Origin: Leptoclinus maculatus
Taxonomy: Eukaryota > Chordata > Actinopteri > Perciformes > Stichaeidae
DNA length: 64,000 bases
Reading direction: 5' to 3'
Assembly: GCA_032191485.1 (NCBI GenBank)
Contig: JAVDOI010000016.1
Coordinates: 11,580,759 to 11,644,758, forward strand
The translations under genes were made by a program, and so were the position numbers. A model generated the notes under the pieces. The model searched no databases, was not told where the DNA came from, and saw nothing but the letters and a program-made list of their open reading frames with translations. Shown piece after piece: positions 41,901 through 55,672 of this stretch; the first letter of the stretch is position 1, and the number at the start of each line of letters is the position of its first letter.

Positions 41901-44900
41901 CTGGTGGCTGGCTGGAGCTTTCATACTGACAAGAAAGCGATCTCCATCTTTTCATCTAATTCTCAGCAAAGTGAATAAGCGTATTTCCCAAAGGTAATGC
42001 TGGTATTACACAGTGTTTACGCAGCAAACATAGATATTCTCATAAACATGCATCTATAGTTGATGTGTGTACAAGACAGGGAAAACAACATGTGAATTTT
42101 CATTACAGGCTGATGTGTTTGGTAAAAGGAATTCTCCAAGATAAAGTCAATAACATTCTAAAGTATATTGAACCTAATTCTTCGTTGGTCTGTTTGTTTG
42201 AATCCTGCAGTGGCCAGCATCCAGAGACTCCCAGCAGTGTCTGTGATGACTGACATCAACTTCCCCATGAAGGGTCGTAAAGGCATGGTTGACTGGGCCA
42301 GGAACTCTGAAGATAAAGTGGTGATCCCAAAGGGCCTCTTTGTTTCCCAGTCAGCAGGTATGTGACTATATTTATATATATATATACCGGTATATCAGAA
42401 AGCCATTGTACTTCTGGTCTAACACATCTTTCTTTAGGACTCACACAGTCCTCACCTACTGTACACACACGTGTTTTGTCTTAGAATAAGTTTACTTCCA
42501 TATTTAACTTTCAGTAATATTTCTACAATCTGCAATATGCATGTAGGATAAATGCACAGTGAATAGACAATGATGGATTCAGTGGCCACTGCTGAGGAGC
42601 GTGAAATAAATATCTTGACATCTTAGCAAAAGCTGAATGACTTTAGTTAAATTGCTCTGTCTGTAAACTTACAACAAGACTTGCACACAGACACATCAGT
42701 CTTGTGCAGAAGGTATTTTCTTGTCATGCTACACCACCCCCTGTTTTAAGAAATCCAAATAATAATAGCCACTTTGCTTGCCTGTGCTTCCATCGACTCA
42801 GCGTTTTTTAGCTTCCTTTCAAACACTGCCAGGCACCACTGTATATCGCAATCCAGAGCCAGACAATTTGGTTAATTGGTGTAATCAGTCTTATCTGGAA
42901 TATTAATCAAAGATAACAAAACAAGGGATTGATTAGGAATCCGTGCCACGTGCCTAATCCCAGCCACTCTCATTTGGACAGTGTAAGAAGCTCATTCTAT
43001 AGGAGACTTCTCCTAACCTGAGTCATCAAAGTCTGTTGAGAAAAGTTGAGAAAAGTGAAGTGTTTGTAAAATTAGTGTTGGTATTTAGAACTAAACCTCC
43101 TTTTGAATATCCACCATGTTATTGGAAAACGGACAGTAATAAGTATATACAGTATAGACATTTTGAATATTTACTTTTTTATTTATCTGTTCACATGGTT
43201 CACTTGTAAAATGGGTGACACAATAAAAGAGAAGTCTATTGGTATTAAAACCTGGCGATAATGTTAATTCATTGTTCATTTCCCCTTTTAGAAATGGAGG
43301 GATCCCCTGTCTTCATTTTGGGAACAGTACTCTACAAGACTCTCGGACTCATGCTACCTTCACCAAAGTAAGGGCGGGATATCTCCTTGTTTGTATTGTG
43401 AGACCGATTTAATCCTCTGGATACTTCAGAGGTGTAAAACAAGTCTTATAAACAGACTGAAATGCCTGAAATGTTCCACTTCAAAGACATGAAAGTTTCA
43501 ACAGGAGAACGAGATAACCAAAGACTTTTCCGTTGCTGCTTTTGTTGTGTTTGTTACTTTGAGTTAAAGTTAATGACCTTGAAGGACACTTCTCATTTCT
43601 AATTGTTATAATTGAGTCCTTATAGTGCTGACAGACATCAGGTTGTGGCATATACAAACCGTAGAGAAATGAGTGCGTTTGTGTTTACTCCTAATGAAAC
43701 ATATTCACTGTAGCATAGCAACTGTAGTTAATTAAGAATGACATTAGTGGCTGGAAGAGCAGCAGGATGTCCCGAACAAACACCTGGTGTCACACCCCGA
43801 TCAACAAGTCCCTGGCACCAACGTCCCAAGGACAGAACGGTCATTCCAGGACCGACCAGGCCAGCTGTCACAGGTGGAGCAGCAGCCCCCCAATGTGCAC
43901 ATGTGGAGAGGAGCTCATAATGTGACTCTGAAGCTCGCCCTCTCCAGACTAACAGGAGGATAAGCACATCAAGTAGCAACTGATAGACTTAAGGATTTTC
44001 TGTTTGCCAAACGTTAAGCTCGTAAAGGTTTCAAAGATGAGAGTAACCTTTTTCACCACCAAGTATCAGAAGTACACTTTGAGTCAAGAACTGAAGCACT
44101 TATCCATTTATGCCATTGATTTCCAAAATAAGTAAAAAAAACGTACTTGTATTGTATGACAAAGTCGGATAAAGATATTTTCTGCTCAAGTGGTGCTGGT
44201 AGGACGGCGGGCTGCTGCAGTCTCACCTCTATACTTTCCTTTGTGAAGTTGACAGTTTTCCTCCTAAGCGCTCATGGATTTCAGCTTTATAATAATAAGA
44301 ATATTCTGTACAAAAGCTGGAGAGGGTTTTTGAAACAGGACTATAATGGCAGATTTTTCCAAAAGCGTAGGTTACAAAAGAAATATCGCGTTCATCTGAG
44401 GCGAGCCTTTGATTTGTGCTCTCTTGTTAGATGTTTTGAACACTGGCAAACATCCCGTATAGCTGCTTTGACGTCTAATGGGCAGCTTTTTAAAATCCTC
44501 CCAACCTTGATATTGGGGTCAATACAAGCTGCATTAGAGAAAATACCTTGCACCAATACTCAAGTAGTTTAAACATTAACTGAAAGCACTCTACATTTTT
44601 TGATTATTAGATTAGATTAGATTAGAGGGGAACTTTAAATTCAAACTCTGTGCACAAAATCCTCTCAGAGACCCCAAATCAGGTTTGGCACGAGTGGTTT
44701 TCTATAGATCCCACATTAATCTCGCTGACTGTGCACTTGAACCTAATCCGTAAGTGATAATGCTTCTTCACGGAGCATAAAAATAGACCTGAGGTGTTTG
44801 AAGTCAAATCAGGGTTAAGACTTTGAACATTTCAAATGTTGTTCATCCTTTTATACATTTAAAGGGTGCTATCGCAGTTAAGCTTATACATCAGTCATGA

Positions 44901-47900
44901 TTAGCCTCCACTTTGCCATATTGTGTTAGAAAGATGAGCTCCGGCATTTGACCCTCAATGACAATTAAACAGTGTGTACAATAGGAAGTTACATGCATCT
45001 TTGTTTGATTTAGGAACCACACAGTTGTGAACTCCAAGGTCATCGCTGTGACTGTGAGACCTGAGCCCAAGGCAACCGAGTCCCACCTGGAGATTGAACT
45101 GGCTCACCTGGCAAATGTAAGCCCCACAGTCATTCTAGTCATTTTCAGATCAACCAATACACGTTTGAGCCTATGAATATAGCTTTTTGTGATATTTTTT
45201 CCTTTTTCTTGTTCCTTTTTTTTTGAAACACTCTAGTTTTTGTCCGTTGACTGAATGTTTTACAATGACCACAGCACATATAACCTCCCATCAAGCCGAC
45301 ACACAATGGCGGTTAATTGGCCTGATAATTAATTTGCAAGCGCCGGTGTCATGAGAGCGCACTGCAGTCAGATAATTACATGGACAATCCCTTTTATGAT
45401 CCGGGGCCCTTTTGTTCATCTCGGAGATAAAGTGCATGCAAGTCTGAGCGTGTCAGCAAGTGTGTGTGTGTGTCTCTGATGTTGCACTCTGCACTCTAAT
45501 TCATGTCAACACAAATATCTACACTGAAGGACGAATATGCAGTCTGCTTATGATGATGGTGATGATGTTAATGATGATCAATTACCACCATCATTTTAGC
45601 TGATAAACATGTTGTCCTTTCTTGCCTTCCAGGGAACAATGCACCCTTACTGTGCACTGTGGGACAGCACCATAATGTAAGTGGGCATGCTCTTTCACTT
45701 TTCTAACTTGTTCCATGTTTTTTTTATGTTGTTGTTTGCTTTTACTGTTATGCCTCTGGAGTTGGGTTAGTGTGCGTCCTCCCTTCATCTTCAAAAGTCA
45801 GGAACACATTTCTCTTTGCAGAGAAGTTGGGTGAAGAAAGGGAGCTGGGGAAATAAACCTGCAAGACAAAAGTATACATTAAAGCCTGATCAGGGGGTGG
45901 ACAAAATAATAGGAATACCTTATGAGATAATACAGCCCTCTACAAAATCCCAGCTGTAAATTAAACTGATGAAACTGATACTTTATGATGTTTGGACTCT
46001 TAACACATGTTGATTTAAGCCTATAGTAATTCAGTTTGAGTTTTTTCAGGGTCTTAAGTGTGTGGGTGAGTGTTTCTGTAAACTGACTCTCTTCATCCAT
46101 ACATTTGCTCCAGTAAATCACAGTTACAAAGATATTCATACAAGTGAGTTTTACTTGCCAGAGTGTTAAGTTAAAGCCAATTAGCAGCATGTGTGGGCTT
46201 CAACAGACATCTGAAAAATACAAATTTTAATGGGCAACTTACAGAGATACGAACAGGCCAGCTAGTCACTGGCTGAAGAGCTGGAGCATCAGCCACAAAT
46301 ACTGCAGAATTATATAACATAGCGAGAGGGGAATCTCTCAGAAAACATGAGGACATATGCAAAACACATGTGCATTAGCAGAAAGAAACACACGACAACA
46401 GCACAAATCAAAACCAGAAGAATAATCATGGAGACAAATGAAGACCTGAGACAATCGCAACAAAACTTATGTCATTAGTTTTGGGTTGTATTATACTACA
46501 GTATATTTTAATGTGTTGACATTATTCTGTCAAACACTCTATACATTTACACTTCTTATTAAGGAAACTTTTGCTGACTCTTACAGTATACTGTATATAC
46601 CTGTTTTGAGGTTTGCTTCTTTGAGTTCAAGTTGTTGGAGATTGGTGTTGTGATGCTGTTTCAGAGGATTTGATGTTGCGTTGTTTGCAGTGGAATGATT
46701 TTTGTACCTGCACTGTTAACATGATGAACTTGATAAAACCAAAAGTTGTTGGAGCATTTCCACTTGCAGAAAGTCAACTTGTTGTGTTCCTTGCAGTGAG
46801 GCGTGCTTTAGCGGAGAGACTACTATTTACTAATTACACAAAATAAGGAACAGAAGCCAATAGCTTTTGAATTATTAACATGTGTCTATGAATGCAACTC
46901 AGGGGCTGTTTTTTCATTTTTTTTTTAAAGGCACCTGCCACCAGTAACGGCAGATGTTGCCAAATCAACCAGGAATGAAATCTTGACCGTCATTATTTCA
47001 AGACCAATCTGATATTTAGAAGAGCTCATGGGGTAACTGAAGTATTTTGGAGCAGCTCAGGCAACAGCTTATATGAGGTTGTTATTTTTGCTCTGAAATA
47101 GCATGTGCACTGTGCATAGTCTGTCCACTATCATGGTATTTGAGGGCAACTGGTCTATTTTTGAATAGCAAAAATACAACTGGGACAACTCTGCTTTACT
47201 CACTTTCTCTGACTTTCACAAACCCAAGTGTTTTAATTTCAGCATTTTTTTCCCGAAGTAATTTTAATCAGAGCACCACTGAATGACTCCGTGGTGCGAT
47301 TATCATGTTCATTTCAAACAGTTGGCTCGTCCTCTAACACAATAGCAGCCACTCTCAGGACTCATTGAAGGGGGTAATACACCATCTGTCAGCCATGTTG
47401 GTCCAAACCAGAAGAGAGTGCTCACTGTAACCATGAGCAGAAACCAAAACGTTGTTCACAAGTGGAGAACTGTGTCCTCTGACTCGCTGAGGTCCAGATA
47501 CACAACATACAGAAAAGCTTCCACAACTGAGTCTCTGCTGCTTCACTTTCATCACAGGGGTGGAAGCCTGAGGCGTCAGTATTCCTATGTGACAACACAA
47601 GGAAAAACTCTTGTGATTTGTCTGTTTATGTAAGCAGCTGGGGAGAGCGTTTTGAGAAGAGAACATGCTGTTCATCGCTACAAAACTGTAGGTTGAGATT
47701 ATATAATCCATACATCCTTCGTTTACTGTGGGGCTCTCTGTGCTTCGCCCATACTCTGCCTTGCAGAGAGAACCGAATGGGAGCTGTTTTAATAAAGTAC
47801 TGTTAAATCTCAAGAACATGCAAAACTAGATAAATGCATCTTTCTTTTTTTTTAGTAAAAGGGAGCACTAAGAGAGAGCTGTTGTGCTTTTTATTTTGGA

Positions 47901-50900
47901 TATTTTCTACTGAATTGAGGCACTAGAATACTGAGAATACTGAGAATACTGAGAATACTGAGAATACTGAGAATACTGAGAATACTGAGAATAATTTCAT
48001 ATATTGAAATCATTTCAGGGAAAACAAGCCAGCAAAACAATTCACAAAAAGAATTAATGGGCATAACATTGTGCAATTCTTTCTCACCAGTACTGAGTGC
48101 ATTAAAAACGTGCTTTAACACTTGTTGAGACAACACAATTCACATAATTATGTAAAGTATCTTTTGACTTGGATTGATCATTTGCAGTGGTGGAAAGTGG
48201 CTGAACACATTTACTAAGTACTGTACTTAAGTGCAATTTTGAGGTACTCAATTTAATTCCAGCTCGAACATTAAAACGCTATTTGTACGTTATGCATCAG
48301 TCATTTGAATGCGGGACTTTTACTAGTAATGGAGTATTTTATGGTATTAGTACTTTTACATAAGTAAATGACCCATTTAAGTCACTGCTAATTAGCGACA
48401 TTTCTTAAGAGGATGAAAATTAATGTGACTATGAATAAAATCATCAGGCAGAGATTTTTCTGCATCATTTTAAATACGTGTTGACAAGATAATTAGCTCC
48501 CAAGCAATCATGATTTACTTCTTTGCATGTAAAATAAGCTAAATTGCACCTGTCACATGTGGCAATGGTCTGGAACATATTTAATTGCATGTGCTCCCTG
48601 AGATTGTCATACTTTGACTAGTTTTGTAACCCAGACAATTAGAGGATAATCTACTGCACCTGGCAGTGATTAGCTCAAACTATAAACAAAACAAAATGCA
48701 GTAAAGAATAAAGCAAATATATGAATAAGCATGCTAATATGCAGCTCTCCATGCAAAAAAAATAAAACATTAGATCATCCAGAGAGCCAATATCGTTTTT
48801 TTTTTTTGTTTGTTTGTTTCATTTACACTTCAATTCTGCAGCTCCACAGCACCGAGTGTAAACAGGTCAGATGCATACACTTTTATTATTCTTTGAAATG
48901 TCAATATTTTTAGCTATCAAACAAGCCTGAAATTGCCAATATCCCAGCACTGTGCCAAGGGAAAAATGTGAAATGCAACACAGTGGTTTTAGATCAGTCA
49001 ACTTCCCTACAGTGTTCAAAAATACAATTTTGAGGGGGATTTATTATCTCACACTAATGTGCACTCTCTCGGAGATTCAGTATCATTGTGACTCCAGCAT
49101 GAGTTTAAATCAGATCACTTTTCAGCCTGCCCAAGCTTAGAACTCATCTTTCTTTAAATGGTTTCAGAAGATGAATTAATCTCATTGTGAGCTTTGTAAT
49201 CGCTTGCATACATTTTAGCTTCTTAGTTGCTCCAAACTGCCACCAAATTTGCATCAAAAGGAAAATTACAGAATGACATTACAAGCTAGTTCGAGCCTTT
49301 TGGCATTTCCCTGCAATTAGATGCTTTCAAAGTACTCTGAATCCTTGTAAAGCCAGAGGAGTGCATGGAAAGCAATATGAGTGTCTTTCTGACTTTTTAA
49401 TCACAGATGTTTTTGCATCCTCCTCTCAGATTATCCACCAAAGTCTTATCCAGGCCAAACCTTAAACTGAAGAGGACAACCTTCATCATTCAAGGCTTTT
49501 AGATCCTGAAATAACTTGCCACATCACAATTAACAGCACCTTGACCCCTCTTTAAAACATCTTTAATACACACAGCCTCTTTTATCAACTGACCTATTTA
49601 TCAAACCTGTTTTTTACTTTTTATGATTTGATTCTCCTTGTTTTATCTTGTTTGCTTCCATTCTAAAACACTCTGAATGTGATGAATCATATTCTTATGA
49701 TGCTATTGTGAGTATTTGACATATAGCATAGCTAAAGTGGGAAACATGTGTTTTTTAAAGTCTACTCGAGTCAATTTCGATGATTTAGTCTGCAGAACAT
49801 ACGAGGTCATATACTACATAATAACAGCCTGAAGGATAAAATGAAAAAAAACTGTAGACACTTTGTAATAACAGGAGACCAAGCTGCATCAAGCGGTTTG
49901 TTGGTGGACTTAATTGCAATATTTTAGATACTACTAAAAAAAAACATCACTTTCGAACCTGTGAAAGCAAAATATAGTTACCTAAACTGATGAGTGGTGA
50001 AAATGCTGTTGTTCAGCTTTTGTTAATGAATTTCCTCAATACTTATATCCCAAATTATACTTATACAGCTCATACCATGAATATACCAAGAAAACTCTGC
50101 TTCCTGTGGAGCCAAAACCTATTAATCATTCATGTGTTAGGGTGTGAATAGCAGCTGTTGCAGCTTCAGGTTCTAGTAACATCTGGATACTCTGGAATTG
50201 AGCCAAACAGGCCACACCAAACACCGCCAACTGAGGGGAATTTTAAGAACCAAGAGATACCTTTAGTGCAAGACTTGGTTCTCCGTCAGCTGGGCTCTTA
50301 TACATTATTGTGATATAGATACCAGAAGATACATGAGTGCCATTGGCCCAGTTTGACACACTTCCAGCTTTGCTTTGCTTAGTAACAGACAAACAAAATC
50401 AGGCTACTATAGCTTCTCCTCACAGACTGTTGCTCTACTTAAGTTTTAAGAAATTCAACAAGTTGTGTAAGCAGTAAATATAACTGCAGCTGGTGATGTA
50501 TATGTAGAGCTCAAAAGTCACGTCTCTGGCTTTATCTTAAAGTTGTATTCAAGCTTTCTAATTCTGTTGAAAGCGCTCTCTAATGGTGTCTTTCGTTGAC
50601 GTCAAGCTTCTTTCACATTTCCTTATCTGAGATCAGCAGTTGTCAAAGTTTTTCACATCATGAATTCTCAAAAAAGACACATTTGCACCACAGACTCAGA
50701 CTTGATCAGATTAGAAAGACTTGTTTTTAGGTCGGTTTTGAATGGAAACTGTTGCCGCTGCAGATGGGGAGAAGATAAGTGTGAGAGCTTTACATTCTTT
50801 GTTTCTGGCAGATTCGTTTATAATTAAATTGCTCAGGACATCTGGTTGTCCACTTTGCAATGATCTCTGTAGACTGCTGAAGAACATTGGGAGGCAGAAG

Positions 50901-53900
50901 AAGTAACAACGTGGGCGATGTTTACAGTCATTTGACGCGTCAATCCAAAAAGGACTCATTGGACTGATGAGGACACAGAGCATGCATTAGTTGACAGCAG
51001 GAGGTCTAGCTGTGCTTGTGTGGGTGAGAACACAGAATGTGAGTTGGGTAAATCACATGTGCACCCTGCGGTAGGACGAGCACGATTGCAGACGTGTCAT
51101 TGTCAGTTCAGACTGACTTCTTTCGCCTTAATTATTGTATTTGTGTGTTGCCTTACTTATAAACCTAGTGGGGGTTGCTTCATACATGAGAGAGCAGGAT
51201 TCACATGTTGTCAGTTGTTGACACAAAGACAACTGGATTGTCGCTGTATCGCGAGATCACGAGACAATTGCAGGATCACATATCACACGGAGATCCATCT
51301 CTTCAGGCTTCAAGTACTGCTTTTGTGTCTTGGTAAGCCAGAGCACCGGCCAATCACAGCCCGTGACGGGCTACTGGCAGCTACAGGTGTGTCTTAGTTG
51401 TGCGCATGATGACATCGAGAGGCAACTCTTAGAGCAGATGCTGAAAAAGCATCAGTTATATGTCTAATATAACTGGTGAGTTTTTCTTCATTGAAAGAAG
51501 AGGAAACAGCTCCACTGAAGGCTTTTTTCTCGACGAAAAAGAGTTTTTCCACTCTTCTCCCGACTCACTTCCGCGAAAGTTTGATTAACAGATGGTTCAT
51601 CGAATCACTTGTGTTTTTGTTTTTTTTTAAAGTGCCGGCCCTCTTCTAAACTGTTTCCAATAACGACTTCTTAGATGGTTCTGTGGAAAAGTTATGTTAG
51701 CCACCTTTAGCTTTAATCGAGGAAACACACAGTTTAATAATTATGGGTTAAATACTTTAGCGTTATTCTGACACAAATGCAAGTTGGAACGGATTTGTGG
51801 GAAGTGGGGTGAACTGAAGAGTGATAATAGGCATAACGGACCTATTAGCTGGTGCAAAACACCTTCACTATAGTGTGCACCTGTGGAGCCATTCACGTGC
51901 TCACTAACAAATCCAAACTGCAGGTTCTTTTGCTTGTCTACCTCCTTTTCAGGGTTTCATCCCACTCAGATTGTTCCTGTGACATAAAAAAAAAAATACA
52001 CACTCATTTTTTCTTTTGTCTTCATTCAGTTAACAGCCTCAGCGGGGCGCACAGGCTCACATGAATTGCCATGTCATCCAGAGATCCAAGATGGATGGAA
52101 TAATTTCCCAGCGTTGCCCCCACTCTCTTCTGCCTGTCATTGTGTGTCAGTCTTTCGAGACTTTAAAAAGAAATTCCCTGAAGTGCATTGCCTAAGGCAA
52201 TCTTCAAGCCTCTCAGCCAAGCGCCTGGCTAAGCTGATGTGGGCCTGCGATTCATTTAAAGAGCTTTTTTTGGAAGGTTGTTATGCATTCCTGAAGAAAT
52301 ACTACATGGTGAACAAAGAGGTTGTCATATTCAAAACTGAATGACATGTATATAAACAACACAGGCTTAAAATAATGCAGCCCAGTCGGATCATTTGGTG
52401 TATAAGGCTACTCCAGCTTGTTTAGCTGGACAATCACAAGGTTACAGAGCTTCACTGTTTGACTCTTGTGTGTGGATAAGATATGGGTTTGATAATAAGA
52501 TCTCTATTGCTGGAGGAACACGATCTGTCAAAGTTCAGCAAGGAAGACAAACTTAATTGGAGTTTTGAGCAGCTGTCTATCTCTCTGTCTCAGTAAGACA
52601 TGAGGGTTTAAATAATGAATGTGTTTGTCGACTCTCTAAGTCACTGTACTGTCACTTTTCTTGCATCTTGACACTTAAATATTTTTAGAATTGGAGCACG
52701 ATATAAATCTGTCACAATATTTCATGGAAGTTTTAGTACCAACTTGTCAAAACATCACTTGCATGGACAGAGAGTGGTCAACCAAGAGTGTGTGATGAAT
52801 GTCATGTCATCAGTCTCACTGTGGTTAACATCAGCACTGACACTTTCTCTAGGGGGACAGTTTATATTCTGAGGCCACCAAGCCCCACGATAAGGTCAGG
52901 CAACAAATCAAACGCGGTGCACATAAATCCCCAGTCGGGGAATGTTCTCCTGGCAGCTTCTCACATTTGGCACAAAAGAGAAGCAAACATCTAGCAAGTC
53001 AAAAGTTAGGAACAGATCACGTCGAGGATTGAGTTATCACCGGGGTGGAGCGGCTGATTCATCCCAAAGTTACCGAGAAGTCGAGGCATCCGCACGTGCT
53101 GTCAATCTCAAATCACAACAAAGTGTGCCTCGGAGAGACTGGGTTTGCTCCTGAATGTGACAGTCGTGTTTCGAGAGTGCAACAAGCAGCATACCTAAAG
53201 GGCCATCTCGAGTGGGCAGCTGTGTGATGTGAAGGCTGTGATGCTTGTTGGTCACCCAGCATCTTCATCACAGCTCGTCTCTCTGTCCTACGGGAATTAC
53301 CTCAAACAATGACGAGCTTGCACTGCTATTAAAGAACGTGTTTACTGTTTGTTTTTGTTTTTTTAAGCCCAAGCTGTATGGAAATGTTAACTGTGTATGA
53401 CTATGCACAGAGAAACCTCCCTCATTAACGACAGTTTTGAAGAAGCCACACTGGCTTTTTTTTATTTCTCTCTATACATCATGCACACATTTGGCATCAA
53501 GAATTCTTCAGTTACTGTGCCATCCAACTCATTAGAAAAGGTTTCTTAGATTCACAGTTGTATTGATATTATATGGTGCAGCTCTGTAGAGTTACTCACA
53601 AGGACTTGTTCAAGAGTCTGACCACAGTCTTGTAGTTATTATGAGAGGCAAGTGTTTGAACCCTCCTTTAGAAAGCCCTCAAAGAAATCCTTGAACATTT
53701 AAATCAGCAATATGGTGCATCCACTATGGGCCTTTAAAGACAGGACTCAGTACTCCAGCTGCAGTGAGATACCTCCTCCACAGCCTGCAGAGAATATGGG
53801 CTTTATATATCAACTTCACGAGGCGATTAGCTAAATCATAGTGATGGAATCAGAAACGCATGTATTTTTTTTAATGTTGTTGAAATGGCTTCATGAGGGT

Positions 53901-55612
53901 GCTGAACTACTGGATACAAGCTGACTAGCTTTCTGTGTGCAGTCAAACATGCATCAGTTCAACTAATCAGTCACAACCAAAGAAAAGAAGGGATGAGGGG
54001 GGTGAAGTGAAGAGTTTTTTTATTTTTTTTATTGTTGCATTTCTGTGCTAAGACTGCTCAGAATACTGGTTGGAAATGTGCAAAGCGCTCCACAGTCCCT
54101 TCCAGGAATAATAAATATTGCAGCCATATTGATCAAATGACAAAGCAGGATAGCCTTACGCAGCAGAACGCCACTTGGTGCACAAACCAACAGCTAGTAT
54201 GCGCTGTGTTGTTTTAAATCAGCGGTATGCATCTTCATATCTCAGGGGAATCGTCTAGCTATGTCGTGATGTGAGCACGATGCTGTAGAGTGTGAGGACA
54301 GCAAGGTGGACAACAGGTGTTTGCTTGTTTGTGATACGAATCGTAATATCGGGTTATGTGCTGCGGCAAAACAACAACAACAACAAAAAACTGATCCGAG
54401 CACAGTCAGGCTATGTTCGTGTAATTAAGTTTTCACATTTAATCACTGTGGGGGCTTTTTTTTCTGCATATGGAAAATGAGTGGGGGCGAATGACAAATG
54501 GAAGAGAAGCGCTCCTTTCATTTCACCTACTCGCGGTGTGAAGTGTAGACTGGCTGCAACCATTCGCGCTGCTTCCGCGGGGTGGTATTAGTTCTGCAGT
54601 GTTTTGGGGGTTGTTGTTTTTTTTTTTTTGCAAAGCGCTTCTCACCGAGGAGCGACAACTTTCGTGTGAAAATGATTTTCAGGAATAATCCAAAACCATC
54701 ATTTATGCCCGTCATGTCATTAGACCTGCAGCCGAATAAACAGATCCTGCGACAGCGTGCGTTTCTTTTTTCATTGTATCAACCTCCCCCCTCTCACGCC
54801 AGCAGAGAGGAACAGAGTATCAATCTGATGCTGTCCACCGTTTCCAGGGTGAAAATCCCCCCAAGGAAGCATTCAAAAAGCTGCTAATTAAAACAGCTGA
54901 GGGGGGTGAAAAAAAAAAATCAACCGAAAGGGAGAAAGACAGGATAACAGGGGCATTGAGAGGGGAAAGAAGGAATACGTTTTTGGAAAACATCTAGAGG
55001 AATAGAGAGTCACGCAGACAGGCACACAGGTAAATATGAACGCTCTTATCGCTAAGCATTGTGAGGGAACAAGCGGTGTTTTCACAACACTTCTTGGTAT
55101 CTATATCTGCGTATAGCGAATCAATCAGCACCGGTCTGCTTGGACAGCTCCGTGCGTCCTCCCCCTCCTCCGTGTCTCTGCCTCTCTATCTGCTCCAGCT
55201 GGAATGCTGCTCGTAGCCACACAAGAGCCGTGTCGATGTGTCTGTTCGCGTTTTATTTTTTTGTTATGTAGCAGTCCATACGGCTCTATAGCTCTCGATT
55301 CAAATAAATAATTAAATACGAAACCCGAAGCGATGTCGATAAGTCCTGTGAAGTCGTGCCACCGCTGGATTTAAAACCTCTAATTGCCTCTACCTTCTTC
55401 TTGCAGGAACGATTCTTGGGGAGCCTGGTCCGCCAAAGGATGTAAAACGGTGCTAACAGATGCATCTCATACAAAATGCTTATGTGATCGTGTATCTACC
55501 TTCGCCATTTTGGCTCAGCAACCAAGAGAAATAGTAAGTAGGCTATTGATTTGTTATTCAATGTGGGTTTTATAGGCCAATGTAAAGGAGAAACACTGCC
55601 TGTGTGTGAGCG

Positions 55613-55672
<60 letters not shown>

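Larger units (their letters stand above)
36977..42210 (+). other. adgrb3 intron 10
   Basis: A 5234-bp intron with poly(C) at 38346-38363, poly(G) at 39771-39786 and a foldback element at about 41700-41995. No gene was seen. Confidence 0.9.
45677..55406 (+). other. adgrb3 intron 14
   Basis: The longest complete intron (9730 bp) splits the GPS-coding region. It contains a 9-bp minisatellite at 47926-47993, a degenerate fish repeat at 48184-48390, a repeat-like block at about 51200-51740, and a CpG-dense segment at its 3' end (54480-55370). No gene on the minus strand was recognised. Confidence 0.9.

Noticed and set aside
44147..44572. 141-codon open frame on the + strand in intron 12
   Set aside because: It starts at a non-ATG codon, has no family resemblance, and lies between two well-defined adgrb3 exons with correct phase without it.
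47355..47819. 154-codon open frame on the minus strand in intron 14
   Set aside because: No recognisable protein, no splice or promoter context, ordinary base composition. Probably chance.
47926..47993. Tandem repeat considered as a CRISPR-like array
   Set aside because: The 9-bp unit has no spacers, and the DNA is vertebrate.
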